DNA from: Candidatus Methylobacter oryzae
GTDB lineage: Bacteria; Pseudomonadota; Gammaproteobacteria; Methylococcales; Methylomonadaceae
Assembly: GCF_003994235.2 (NCBI RefSeq)
Contig: NZ_RYFG02000096.1
Location: 1-55,050 of the forward strand
Length of the DNA stretch: 55,050 nucleotides
Reading direction: 5' to 3'
Numbering within the stretch: position 1 is the first letter of the stretch; the number at the start of each line of letters is the position of its first letter. Shown here one piece after another: positions 36,358 through 45,060 of the stretch. Below the pieces are notes generated by a model that worked only from the letters and a program-made list of their open reading frames with translations, was not told where the DNA came from and searched no databases. Position numbers and translations under genes: made by a program.

Positions 36358-37020
36358 ATGTCTCCCATCATTCAATTTGACCGTGTATCGGTTACCGCCC
36401 ACGAAAAAACAATCTTAGTAGACATCAGTTTTGCTCTTTTCGCCGGTGAAAAGGCTGCGTTATGCGGCAAATCCGGTTCCGGCAAAAGCAGCGTACTGAG
36501 AACCTTGCTGGGGTTGCACACGATAAAGTCAGGCGCGGTTTATTTTCAGCAACAACGGTTAACTGCATCGACCATCCAAGCCATTCGCAGTTGCACTGCG
36601 TATATTGGCCAAGAACCGATATTGGGTGCTGAAAGCGTGCGCGATGCGCTGTTGCTGCCTTTTCAATTCAAAGCTCATAGACAGTATCGTCCCACGGAAG
36701 CGCGGCTGATTGAGGCGTTGCAGCGCCTGCAATTGCCTGCGGATATTTTAAACCAGGAAAGCAGCCGTATTTCCGGCGGCGAAAAACAACGGGTTGCGTT
36801 GGCTCGTGGGCTGCTGCTGGGAAAGAAATTGTATTTGCTGGACGAGGTTACCAGCGCCTTGGACGCAGAAAGCCGGCAAGCCGTGTTCGATGTTTTTTCC
36901 GACCCTGACCTGACTGTTCTCTCAGTGGCTCATGACCCGGCGTGGCTGGAGCTCTGCGGTATTGTTCTTGAACTTGAAGCGGGGCGGTTGACACTGGTAA
37001 AACGCAATGGCAACGCTTGA
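36358..37020 (+). CDS. fetA: Iron ABC exporter, ATP-binding subunit
   Basis: ATPase of a FetA/YbbL-type exporter that protects against iron and peroxide stress in E. coli. 220 residues with Walker A GKSGSGKS (37-44), Q-loop at IGQEP (83-87), signature ISGGEKQR (138-145) and Walker B LYLLDEV (158-164). The next gene overlaps its end by 14 bases and encodes the matching UPF0014 permease. The pair is placed between mdh and hprA without an obvious metabolic link to either. Confidence 0.88.
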   Translation: MSPIIQFDRVSVTAHEKTILVDISFALFAGEKAALCGKSGSGKSSVLRTLLGLHTIKSGAVYFQQQRLTASTIQAIRSCTAYIGQEPILGAESVRDALLLPFQFKAHRQYRPTEARLIEALQRLQLPADILNQESSRISGGEKQRVALARGLLLGKKLYLLDEVTSALDAESRQAVFDVFSDPDLTVLSVAHDPAWLELCGIVLELEAGRLTLVKRNGNA

Positions 37021-37798
37021 TATTGAACTGCCGCGAATGGCGTTGCTTTACGGTCTTTGTTTATTGCCGTGGCTGTTGCTTTGGCTGATTGGGCTGCGCT
37101 TGAGCCGGGACATCGTTGTCGGCGTGTTGCGGATGAGTATTCAATTGGCGCTGGTCGGCATCTACCTGAAAATGCTGTTCGAGCTTAACCAGCCTTGGCT
37201 CAACGGTTTATGGATATTGGTGATGCTGTTGGTTGCGGATTTAAGCATTCTGAGGCGCGCCGGGCTTAAGGCGCGCTATTTTACATTGGCGACTTTTATA
37301 GCTATCGCGTTTAGCATACTGCTCTCAACAGCTTATTTGGTGATTCTGGTTATTCAGCCCGCTCACTTTTACGATGCCCGCTATATTGTGCCGTTGGCCG
37401 GCATGATTCTCGGCAATTGTCTGCAAGGCAACGTTATTGCGTTGGAACGCTTTTATTCGGCGCTACGCAAGAATGAGAACGAGTATGCGACTTTCCTGAT
37501 GCTGGGGGCGACGCGCTGGGAAGCGGTGCGTCCGTATTTTCGCGATGCAGTCAAAGCGGCGATCAATCCGACTATTGCCGGCATGGCGACAATGGGTTTG
37601 GTGTCTCTGCCGGGCATGATGACCGGTCAAATTCTGGGCGGCAGTGAACCGTGGATAGCGGTGAAGTATCAAATCGCGATCATGATCTGCATTTTTGCCG
37701 GCACCACAATGGCAAGCATACTCAATTTGAGGCTCAGCCTGAATATTGCATTCAATGCGTTTGATGTGTTGAGGGATGAGGTGATTAAAAAACCTTGA
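37007..37798 (+). CDS. fetB: Iron ABC exporter, permease subunit
   Basis: 263-residue inner-membrane protein of the FetB/YbbM (UPF0014) family with about seven hydrophobic segments. Characteristic blocks are LRMSIQLALVGIYLK (about 42-56), PLAGMILGNCLQGNVIALERF and LGATRWEAVRPYFRDA, and GLVSLPGMMTGQILGG near residue 200. It overlaps fetA by 14 bases, which implies coupled translation of the two subunits. Iron export is the role of the E. coli relatives; other substrates are possible. Confidence 0.9.
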   Translation: MATLDIELPRMALLYGLCLLPWLLLWLIGLRLSRDIVVGVLRMSIQLALVGIYLKMLFELNQPWLNGLWILVMLLVADLSILRRAGLKARYFTLATFIAIAFSILLSTAYLVILVIQPAHFYDARYIVPLAGMILGNCLQGNVIALERFYSALRKNENEYATFLMLGATRWEAVRPYFRDAVKAAINPTIAGMATMGLVSLPGMMTGQILGGSEPWIAVKYQIAIMICIFAGTTMASILNLRLSLNIAFNAFDVLRDEVIKKP

Positions 37799-37847
37799 TT
37801 TCTGTGACGATCCGGCTGCGCCTAGAACGCAGGCGCGATTGGGTTCA

Positions 37848-38819
37848 CTAAACGACGCGGTCCGGCAGGCTTTCCCCGGCAAAGAATGCGGCCAAGTTAG
37901 CCAAAACTTTTTCTCCCATTGCTGTGCGGGTTCCTAACGTGGCACTGCCCAGATGCGGCAGTAGCGATACGTTATCCAGTGCCAGAAAACCTTCGTGGAC
38001 ATTCGGTTCGCCTTCATAAACATCGAGTCCGGCACCGGCAATCTGTTTGTTCTTAAGTGCGTCGATCAGCGCTGCGCTATCGACAACATCGCCGCGAGCG
38101 GTATTGATTAAATGCGCGGTCGGCTTCATCAGCTTTAACTTGTCGGCATTGATTAAGTGCCGGGTCGCCTCGCCGCCGGGGCAGTGTAGCGAAACATAGT
38201 CGGCTATTTGCAGCAGCTCTTCTATTGACTCGCAACGGGTCGCGTTAAGGTCGTCAACCACATATTCGTCGGCCGGGCTGGGTTTGAAATAGACGATTTT
38301 CATGCCGAAGCCGTGATGGGCTTTTCTTGCCATGGCTTGCGCGATACGGCCAAAGCCGATCAAACCCAAGGTTGCGCCGGTAACATCGCTGCTCAGCATC
38401 TGCGTCGGGCACCAGCCTGTCCATTGTTTGCTGCGCACTAGGCGGTCCCCTTCCGCGCCGCGGCGTGCGGACATTAACAATAGGGTCATCGCAATATCGG
38501 CGGTACTGTGCGTCAACACGCCGGGCGTGTTGGTTATTATCAAGCCTTGCGCTTTGGCTGCATTAATGTCGATATGATTGTAACCTACGCCGAAATTGCC
38601 GAGGATTTTGCAGCGTTTGTTGTCGACATTGATTACGTCGGCAGGAAATGAATCGCAAACGGTGGGGCAAACGGCGTCGTAGTTTTGTAGGGCGGATCTG
38701 AATTCGTCGGCGCTTAACGGTCGGTCATCTTCGTTTAAAGTGACATCGTAAAGGGCTTTGAGTTTTGCTTCGACTGAGGCAGGCCATTTGCGGGTAACAA
38801 AGACTTTTGGTTTGCTCAT
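37848..38819 (-). CDS. hprA: Hydroxypyruvate/glyoxylate reductase
   Basis: Member of the D-2-hydroxyacid dehydrogenase family, reducing hydroxypyruvate to D-glycerate in the serine cycle (glyoxylate also fits). 323 residues with NAD loop GFGRIA (155-160) and catalytic Arg242, Glu271 and His289 (SLLPHLGSAT). GAGGA lies about 9 bases before the ATG. It follows sgaA on the minus strand, the enzyme that makes its substrate, with a 147-base gap that holds a palindromic repeat. It is convergent with fetB. The assignment to hydroxypyruvate rests on context as well as family. Confidence 0.9.
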   Translation of the reverse strand: MSKPKVFVTRKWPASVEAKLKALYDVTLNEDDRPLSADEFRSALQNYDAVCPTVCDSFPADVINVDNKRCKILGNFGVGYNHIDINAAKAQGLIITNTPGVLTHSTADIAMTLLLMSARRGAEGDRLVRSKQWTGWCPTQMLSSDVTGATLGLIGFGRIAQAMARKAHHGFGMKIVYFKPSPADEYVVDDLNATRCESIEELLQIADYVSLHCPGGEATRHLINADKLKLMKPTAHLINTARGDVVDSAALIDALKNKQIAGAGLDVYEGEPNVHEGFLALDNVSLLPHLGSATLGTRTAMGEKVLANLAAFFAGESLPDRVV

Positions 38820-38872
38820 GGATTATCCTCATAAGGGTAATGCCGTTAAGTTAAGGATTCAGCATTATATTT

Positions 38873-38957
38873 AATGGAACACGGATGACACGGATAGGAT
38901 GGACACTGATAACATAGCTTAAAAATCCGTCTAAATCAGTGTCATCCATGTTCTATT
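38873..38957. repeat. Palindromic MITE-like repeat, copy B
   Basis: The 85-bp element starts AATGGAACACGGATGACAC, like the element at 11551, and ends in the imperfect complement (20 of 23 bases). It fills most of the space between sgaA and hprA, so transcripts of both would carry a long hairpin here. Confidence 0.7.
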
Positions 38958-38966
38958 TTTTATCGA

Positions 38967-40133
38967 TCAGCTTGCAGTTGAACGGTAGTATTCAATCGCC
39001 GCAGCAACGCCGGAACCCGGTTTGATATCAAAGCCGTTGTCCAGCATCGCCATTTCAACGCCGGCGATACAGCCCAGCATAGAAACGTCGTTCATGTCGC
39101 CAACGTGGCCGATACGGAACGCTTTGCCGGCAAGTTCGGACAAGCCTGCGCCTAAAGAAATATCGTAGCGGCTGAAAGCGGTGCTGATCACGTCCCTGGC
39201 ATCTTTATCGGCAGGAACCATAATTGCGGTCACGGTATCGGATTCGAAGCCGGGCTGCGCGCAGATGCTCAAGCCCCAAGCCGCAGCGGCTTTACGGACG
39301 CCTTCAGCCAAACGGTGATGACGGGCGTAAACATTCTCCAGGCCTTCTTCCAGCAATAAGTCTAGCGCTTTGCGCAAGCCGTACAAAATAGGCAGCGCCG
39401 GCGTGTAAGGCGTATAACCGTCTTTGTTGGCGTTCATCTGGTCTTTCAAATCCAGGAAGCAGCGTGGATAGGTTGATGTTTCAACGGCTTTTAACGCTTT
39501 TTGGCTGAATGCCAGGAACGCGCCGCCTGCCGGCATCATAAAGCCTTTTTGCGAGCCGCTGATTGCAGCGTCCACGCCCCATTCTTCCATGCGGAAATCC
39601 AGGCTGGCGATAGAGCTGACGCCGTCGACGAACATGAATGCAGGATGATTTGCCGCACTCAGCGCTTTACGAACGCCGCCGATGTCGCTGGTCACGCCGG
39701 TCGCGGTTTCGTTATGTGTCGCTAAAACGGCTTTGATTTCGTGGTTGGTGTCTTCTTTTAAACGCGCTTCGAGTTTGTCTAAAGGAATACCTTTGCCCCA
39801 GGTTTCTTGATGAATTTCAACATCGAACCCCAGGCGTTTTGCCATTTCAGCCCATAAGTGGCTGAATTGGCCGAAACGGTAAATTAAAACTTTATCGCCG
39901 GGATTCAGGATATTGGTCAAAGCAACTTCCCAGCCTGCCGTGCCGGTCGCGGGAAATATAAAAGCTTGCCCTGTTTCTGTTCTAAAGATTTTTTTCAGAT
40001 CTTGTAAAAGAGGTGTCAGCAATTTGGGAAACGCAGGAGAACGATGGTCTTCCATGGTGACATGCATAGCGTTCAGGATTTCGTTTGGCACATTGGTAGG
40101 GCCTGGAATATATAGATGGTTACGACCAGCCAT
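38967..40133 (-). CDS. sgaA: Serine--glyoxylate aminotransferase
   Basis: Transfers the amino group of serine to glyoxylate, giving hydroxypyruvate and glycine, a signature serine-cycle enzyme. 388 residues from the ATG at 40133, preferred because AAAGAGG precedes it and the family begins with GRNHLYIPGPTNVP; an upstream in-frame start (40202) would add 23 residues without a ribosome site. The PLP lysine is Lys196 in SGSQKGFM. It is divergent from mcl, which produces its glyoxylate, and is followed by hprA, which consumes its hydroxypyruvate. Confidence 0.95.
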   Translation of the reverse strand: MAGRNHLYIPGPTNVPNEILNAMHVTMEDHRSPAFPKLLTPLLQDLKKIFRTETGQAFIFPATGTAGWEVALTNILNPGDKVLIYRFGQFSHLWAEMAKRLGFDVEIHQETWGKGIPLDKLEARLKEDTNHEIKAVLATHNETATGVTSDIGGVRKALSAANHPAFMFVDGVSSIASLDFRMEEWGVDAAISGSQKGFMMPAGGAFLAFSQKALKAVETSTYPRCFLDLKDQMNANKDGYTPYTPALPILYGLRKALDLLLEEGLENVYARHHRLAEGVRKAAAAWGLSICAQPGFESDTVTAIMVPADKDARDVISTAFSRYDISLGAGLSELAGKAFRIGHVGDMNDVSMLGCIAGVEMAMLDNGFDIKPGSGVAAAIEYYRSTAS

Positions 40134-40435
40134 TGCTTGCCTCTTTAAATATAGTGGTTGAGTGATTAACGCAGCTTGGATGTTGAAAAAGCCAACATCC
40201 AAAAACCGGCAATAATGACATAGCCGCTAAGAATCGGCAAGACTAGATTTGGGGCATAATTCGGAAAATACACGGTAAAAATTGACTTTGAGGCCTCTGA
40301 AAGTAAAATGTGCGGTTAATTTAAGTCCGGCTTAAGCCGTGTAGACCGGGTTTACTCTAGTGTGCCCGGTAAGTGAAAAATGTCGGGTTACGCTAACCTG
40401 TGCTGATTTACAACAATGAAATTAGGAAAGTACCA
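40134..40435. promoter_or_regulatory. Divergent control region sgaA / mcl
   Basis: A perfect 12-base palindrome CGGCTTAAGCCG (40328-40339) and a hairpin ACCGGG/CCCGGT (40345-40370) lie downstream of a candidate mcl promoter (40282-40309). The palindrome could be an operator. No coding sequence is supported. Confidence 0.5.
40282..40309 (+). promoter_or_regulatory. Candidate sigma-70 promoter of mcl
   Basis: TTGACT (40282-40287) and TAAAAT (40304-40309) are 16 bases apart, leaving a leader of about 120 bases that contains the palindromes. Confidence 0.45.
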
Positions 40436-41386
40436 ATGAGCCACACCTTATATGCAGCGTCAGTTCAACGAGTTCAACGCTGTGAATTAGCCGTTCCGGG
40501 ATCTAGCCCCGAGATGTTTGAAAAAGCAATGAGAAGTGGCGCTGATTTTATTTTTCTGGATCTTGAGGATGCGGTAGCTCCGGATGACAAGTTACAGGCC
40601 AGAAAAAACATTATTGAAGCGATTAACGACCTGGACTGGAAGGGGCACGGCGTAACCGTTTCAGTACGTATCAATGGCCTGGATACCCAGTACATGGTGC
40701 GCGACGTGGTGGATCTGGTTGAGCAGTGCGGTGCAAAGATTGACACGATTTTGATTCCCAAAGTAGGCGTTTATTCCGATGTTTATATGGTAGAAGCCAT
40801 GCTGAACCAGTTGGAAATGCAGCAAGGATTGAAAAACAAGATTGGTATTGAGGCCTTGATCGAAACTGCATTGGGTATGGCGAATGTTGAAGACATCGCC
40901 CGCAATGGCGCATCGGGCCGCCTTGAAGCCCTGCATTTCGGCGTGGCCGATTACGCTGCCAGCAATCGTGCCAGAACGACTAACATCGGTGGTTTGAATC
41001 CCGATTATCCGGGCGACCAATGGCATTCTGCGATCAGCCGGATGACGGTTGCCTGCCGTGCCTATGGTTTGCGCCCTATCGATGGGCCTTTTGGAGATAT
41101 AAAAGATCCCGAAGGCTACAAATTGGCGGCAAGACGCGCGGCGGCATTGGGCATCGAAGGCAAATGGGCAATCCATCCATCACAGGTTGAGTTGGCCAAT
41201 GAAGTATTTACCCCGCCTGCGGCTGAAGTCGACAAAGCAAAACGCATCTTGGCCGCTCTAAAAGAAGCGGCAGCGCAAGGTAAAGGCGCGGCAGCATTAG
41301 ATGGGCGTTTAATCGACGCAGCATCGGAAAGAATGGCGAATAACGTGGTCAGGGCTGCCGAAGCTATCGCCGCAAAAAATCAATAA
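40436..41386 (+). CDS. mcl: Malyl-CoA lyase
   Basis: Cleaves malyl-CoA to glyoxylate and acetyl-CoA, closing the serine cycle. HpcH/HpaI-type (CitE-like) lyase of 316 residues from the ATG at 40436, which has AGGAAAG before it; an upstream CTG (40400) is not needed. The metal and substrate regions FIFLDLEDAVAPDDK (near 38-52), IGIEALIETALG and FGVADYAAS are typical. It is followed by mtkA and mtkB, which make malyl-CoA, but a long terminator-like hairpin lies between mcl and mtkA. Confidence 0.94.
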   Translation: MSHTLYAASVQRVQRCELAVPGSSPEMFEKAMRSGADFIFLDLEDAVAPDDKLQARKNIIEAINDLDWKGHGVTVSVRINGLDTQYMVRDVVDLVEQCGAKIDTILIPKVGVYSDVYMVEAMLNQLEMQQGLKNKIGIEALIETALGMANVEDIARNGASGRLEALHFGVADYAASNRARTTNIGGLNPDYPGDQWHSAISRMTVACRAYGLRPIDGPFGDIKDPEGYKLAARRAAALGIEGKWAIHPSQVELANEVFTPPAAEVDKAKRILAALKEAAAQGKGAAALDGRLIDAASERMANNVVRAAEAIAAKNQ

Positions 41387-41391
41387 GGCAT

Positions 41392-41449
41392 AAGGTGAAA
41401 GGCACAAGGCGAGAAAATATCGCCTTGTGCCTTCACCTTTTGTTTTTTT
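41392..41449 (+). terminator. Long hairpin and T-run between mcl and mtkA
   Basis: A 20-bp stem with one bulged A (41392-41412 with 41420-41439), containing GGCACAAGGCGA against TCGCCTTGTGCC, is followed by a run of T's to 41449. It should terminate or attenuate the mcl transcript, so mtkAB may need its own promoter or depend on read-through. Confidence 0.8.
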
Positions 41450-41479
41450 AACGTAATAAAAATCAACAAGGGAGATGCT

Positions 41480-42673
41480 GTGGATATTCATGAGTATCAG
41501 GCGAAAGAAATTTTAAGTGGCTATGGCGTTAAAATCGCTGAAGGCGGCATGGCCTACAGTCCGGAAGAAGCCGTGCAGCGCGCCAGAGATATTGGCGGGC
41601 ACATTTGGGCCGTAAAAGCGCAGATTCATTCCGGTGCTCGCGGTAAAGCGGGCGGTATTAAAATCTGTAAAACGCACGACGAAGTTGAAGCGGCGGCAGA
41701 GGCCTTATTGGGCAAAAGGCTGGTTACTCATCAAACCGGTCCGGCAGGTAAAGTATGCGGCAGGTTATATGTTGAAGCCGGAACCGATATTGCCAAGGAA
41801 ATGTATTTCTGCTTTTTGGTTGATCGCAGTTCGGAGCGCATTGTGATGGTCGGCTCCGCTCAAGGCGGCATGGAAATCGAGGAATTGGCTGAAAACAATC
41901 CCGATGCAATTACCAAAATCTACATTGAGCCTGCCGTAGGCTTGCAAGATTATCAAGCGCGCGAAATGGCCTTTTCATTGGGTTTAGATCCTGAGGTGAT
42001 GAGCCACGCGGTTAAAACTATTAAAGGTTGTTACCGCGCTTTGCGTGACCTTGATGTCAATATGTTGGAAATCAATCCATTGGTTGTTACTCGCAGCAAC
42101 GAGTTGGTGGCTTTGGATGCAAAAATGGGCTTTGACGATAACGCGCTGTTCCGCCAGCAAAAAATTTCCGAACTGCGCGATAAAACCCAGGAAGATCCGC
42201 GCGAAATGGCTGCCGCCGATCGTGGCTTAAGCTATGTCGGCCTGGACGGCGATATCGGTTGTATGATCAACGGCGCCGGTTTGGCGATGGCGACGATGGA
42301 TATGATTAAACTGGCGGGCGGGGAGCCTGCCAACTTCCTCGATGTCGGCGGCGGCGCGTCGGCCGAGCGCACCGAAAAAGCTTTCCGCTTAGTATTGGCT
42401 GACAAGAACGTCAAAGCCATGCTGGTTAACATCTTTGCGGGTATCAACCGTTGCGACTGGATTGCCGAAGGTGTTGTTGAGGCGGTCAAGAAAATCGATA
42501 TGAAAATACCGCTGATTGTCAGATTGTCAGGAACTAACGTTGAAGAAGGCCGCCGTATTATCGCAGAAAGCGGTTTGCCTATCATTACCGCGGAAACATT
42601 AGCCGAAGCGGCTGAAAAAGCGGTGCAGGCGCGTAATGAAGCGGTTGCAAAAGAAGCGGCACAGGGAGCATAA
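41480..42673 (+). CDS. mtkA: Malate--CoA ligase (malate thiokinase) beta subunit
   Basis: SucC-like ATP-grasp subunit of the enzyme that makes malyl-CoA from malate, CoA and ATP. 397 residues; the start is a GTG with AAGGGAG 6 bases before it. [16 protein letters not shown] (about 47-62) is the ATP-grasp glycine loop, and [17 protein letters not shown] (about 315) is the SucC-type C-terminal CoA-ligase motif. Its stop and the mtkB start are one base apart. Succinyl-CoA ligase is the alternative by sequence, but proximity to mcl, sgaA and hprA argues for malate. Confidence 0.93.
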   Translation: MDIHEYQAKEILSGYGVKIAEGGMAYSPEEAVQRARDIGGHIWAVKAQIHSGARGKAGGIKICKTHDEVEAAAEALLGKRLVTHQTGPAGKVCGRLYVEAGTDIAKEMYFCFLVDRSSERIVMVGSAQGGMEIEELAENNPDAITKIYIEPAVGLQDYQAREMAFSLGLDPEVMSHAVKTIKGCYRALRDLDVNMLEINPLVVTRSNELVALDAKMGFDDNALFRQQKISELRDKTQEDPREMAAADRGLSYVGLDGDIGCMINGAGLAMATMDMIKLAGGEPANFLDVGGGASAERTEKAFRLVLADKNVKAMLVNIFAGINRCDWIAEGVVEAVKKIDMKIPLIVRLSGTNVEEGRRIIAESGLPIITAETLAEAAEKAVQARNEAVAKEAAQGA

Positions 42674-42674
42674 A

Positions 42675-43562
42675 ATGGCTATTTTAATTAACGAAACAAC
42701 TCGCATCATTGTTCAAGGCTTTACCGGAAAGATCGGCACTTTTCATGCTCAGGACATGATTAATTATGGTTCTAACGTTGTTGGCGGCATCACTCCTGGC
42801 AAAGGCGGCCAAACTCATTTAGGTTTGCCGGTTTTTAATACCGTGAAAGAAGCCGTCAACCAAGTTGGTGCTGAAGCGAGCATCATCTTTGTTCCTCCCG
42901 CTTTTGCGGCTGATTCGATCATGGAAGCTGCCGACGCAGGCATTAAATATTGCGTTGCGATCACCGATGGTATTCCGACTCAGGATATGATGACGGTTAA
43001 GAATTTCTTGCGCCGTTTTCCTGTCGAACAACGGATGGTGCTGACCGGTCCTAACTGCGCCGGCACTATCAGTCCGGGACGAGCCATGCTGGGCATTATG
43101 CCGGGGCACATTTATATGCAGGGTAACGTCGGCATTGTCGGTCGTTCAGGTACGCTGGGTTATGAAGCCGCTGACCAAATGAAACGTTTGGGTATCGGTA
43201 TTTCAACGTCTGTCGGTATCGGCGGCGATCCAATCAACGGCAGTTCGCACCGCGATATTTTGGAAAAGTTCGAAGCGGATCCGGAAACCAAAGTGGTCGT
43301 GATGATTGGCGAAATCGGCGGGCCGCAAGAAGTCGAGGCCGGAATCTTTGCCAAAGAACATATGACTAAGCCGGTAGTCGCCTATATTGCCGGTTTAACG
43401 GCACCGGAAGGTCGGCGCATGGGTCATGCCGGCGCGATTATTTCATCGGCGGGCGAAAGTGCCGCAGAAAAGGTGGCAATACTCAGAGAGTTGGGTGTTA
43501 CTATCTGTCCAACCCCTGCGGCTATGGGGGAAACGGTGGCGTCAGTGCTGGCCAAGCTGTAA
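42675..43562 (+). CDS. mtkB: Malate--CoA ligase (malate thiokinase) alpha subunit
   Basis: SucD-like CoA-binding subunit that carries the phosphohistidine intermediate. 295 residues from the ATG at 42675, with GGGAG upstream; an earlier in-frame start would lie inside mtk[21 protein letters not shown] is the CoA-binding start, and His251 in [10 protein letters not shown] is the phosphorylated residue. In many methylotrophs ppc follows this gene; here trkA does, after 66 bases. Confidence 0.94.
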   Translation: MAILINETTRIIVQGFTGKIGTFHAQDMINYGSNVVGGITPGKGGQTHLGLPVFNTVKEAVNQVGAEASIIFVPPAFAADSIMEAADAGIKYCVAITDGIPTQDMMTVKNFLRRFPVEQRMVLTGPNCAGTISPGRAMLGIMPGHIYMQGNVGIVGRSGTLGYEAADQMKRLGIGISTSVGIGGDPINGSSHRDILEKFEADPETKVVVMIGEIGGPQEVEAGIFAKEHMTKPVVAYIAGLTAPEGRRMGHAGAIISSAGESAAEKVAILRELGVTICPTPAAMGETVASVLAKL

Positions 43563-43628
43563 CTGAAATCTTGTGACATGCCGCGGTAACGTTGAGTTGG
43601 TGGATTTTTTAATACCTACAGGACATAA

Positions 43629-44990
43629 ATGAAAATTCTTATTCTTGGAGCCGGTGTTACGGGTTCATCGGTTGCCGGGGCATTGGCAAGCGAAGAAAAC
43701 GATATTGTCGTCGTTGATTTTAGGACGGAGCTGCTTGATGCGTTAAAAGAGCGCTTCGATATTGCTACGGTTGCCGGTAATGCAGCGCATCCTAAGGTGC
43801 TTGAGCAAGCCGGAGCCCGTACTGCCGATATGATTATCGCGGTTACCGATAGCGATGAAACCAACATGCTGGCGTGTGTAATCATTAATGCGTTATACAG
43901 CCGGCCGAAAACAATCGCGCGAGTTCGCGCCGTCGATTATCTCAATAATCCGCAGCTGTTCGGCCCGAACGGTATTCCGGTGGATATTGTTATCAGTCCG
44001 GAGCAAATCGTTATGGAAGCTATCCGTAATTTGATTGAGTTTCCCGGTGTTCAGCATATTTCCAATTTTGCCGATGGTTTGGTGCGCCTTTTTTCAGTTA
44101 AAGTGGTCGCGGACGGCTCTTTAACGGGTAAAAAAATCAAGACGCTGAAAGAGCGCCTGGTCGGCGGTAAAATTCGCGTAGTGGCTATTTTTCGGCAAGG
44201 CGTTCCGATGGTGGTAAACGGTGAGTCCGTTATTGAAACCGGCGATGAAGTTTTTTTCGTGGCGCCTCGTGAAGAAGTGCGTCAAGTATTAAAGGAATTG
44301 AATAAGCTGGAAGCGCCGTTAAAGCGAATTATCATTGCCGGCGGCGGCCACGTCGGCAAGCGTTTAGCGCTGGCGTTGGAAAATGACCATCAGGTAAAAA
44401 TCATCGAAAAAGATCCTTGGCGTGCTCATAAGATAGCTAACGATCTTGACCATGCCGTGGTGCTTCTGGGGGATTGTGCCGACGAAGCGATGCTAATTGA
44501 CGAATCTATCGATAGTACGGATTTGTTTTGTGCAATTACCGAAAATGACGGCGTTAATATTGTTTCCGCCTCTCTGGCAAAAAGCTTGGGTGCCCGCAAG
44601 GCGATCTGTTTGCTTAACCATGTTTCATATAGCAAGCTGTTGCCTGGAACGGGAATTGATGTCGCGGTGCTGCCTAATCAGGAGACGCTCGGCAGTATTC
44701 TAAAACATGTGCGCCGCGGCGACGTGGCGCAAGTCAGTTCGCTATGCGGCGGTACTGCTGAGGCTATAGAAGCGATTGCGCACCAAAGTAACGATTTGAA
44801 CTCTGTCGTCGGGTTTCGGGTCGATTCTATTAATTTCCCTGAAGGCATTGTTATGGGGGCGCTGATTCGTAATCAGCAAGTTATTTCGATCCATCATGAA
44901 ACGGTCTTTGAAGAAGGTGATCATGTAGTCATGTTTGCGATGGATAAAAAGTTAGTCGTAAATATTGAGAAAAAATTCCAACCTCTTTAA
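43629..44990 (+). CDS. trkA: Trk potassium uptake regulatory protein TrkA
   Basis: NAD(H)-binding peripheral subunit that gates the TrkH channel. 453 residues in two halves, each a Rossmann domain (ILILGAGVTGSSVAGAL at 3-19 and IIIAGGGHVGKRLALAL near 236) followed by an RCK C-terminal domain. AGGA precedes the ATG. It lies 70 bases before trkH, which supports the pair. It directly follows mtkB on the same strand, so read-through from the serine-cycle genes is possible though no functional link is known. Confidence 0.95.
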   Translation: MKILILGAGVTGSSVAGALASEENDIVVVDFRTELLDALKERFDIATVAGNAAHPKVLEQAGARTADMIIAVTDSDETNMLACVIINALYSRPKTIARVRAVDYLNNPQLFGPNGIPVDIVISPEQIVMEAIRNLIEFPGVQHISNFADGLVRLFSVKVVADGSLTGKKIKTLKERLVGGKIRVVAIFRQGVPMVVNGESVIETGDEVFFVAPREEVRQVLKELNKLEAPLKRIIIAGGGHVGKRLALALENDHQVKIIEKDPWRAHKIANDLDHAVVLLGDCADEAMLIDESIDSTDLFCAITENDGVNIVSASLAKSLGARKAICLLNHVSYSKLLPGTGIDVAVLPNQETLGSILKHVRRGDVAQVSSLCGGTAEAIEAIAHQSNDLNSVVGFRVDSINFPEGIVMGALIRNQQVISIHHETVFEEGDHVVMFAMDKKLVVNIEKKFQPL

Positions 44991-45060
44991 TACGCAAGGT
45001 GGAAGGGGGCTCAGCATTAATATCTTTCCGTTGTACTTTGCTTAAACTGCAAGCGCACTC

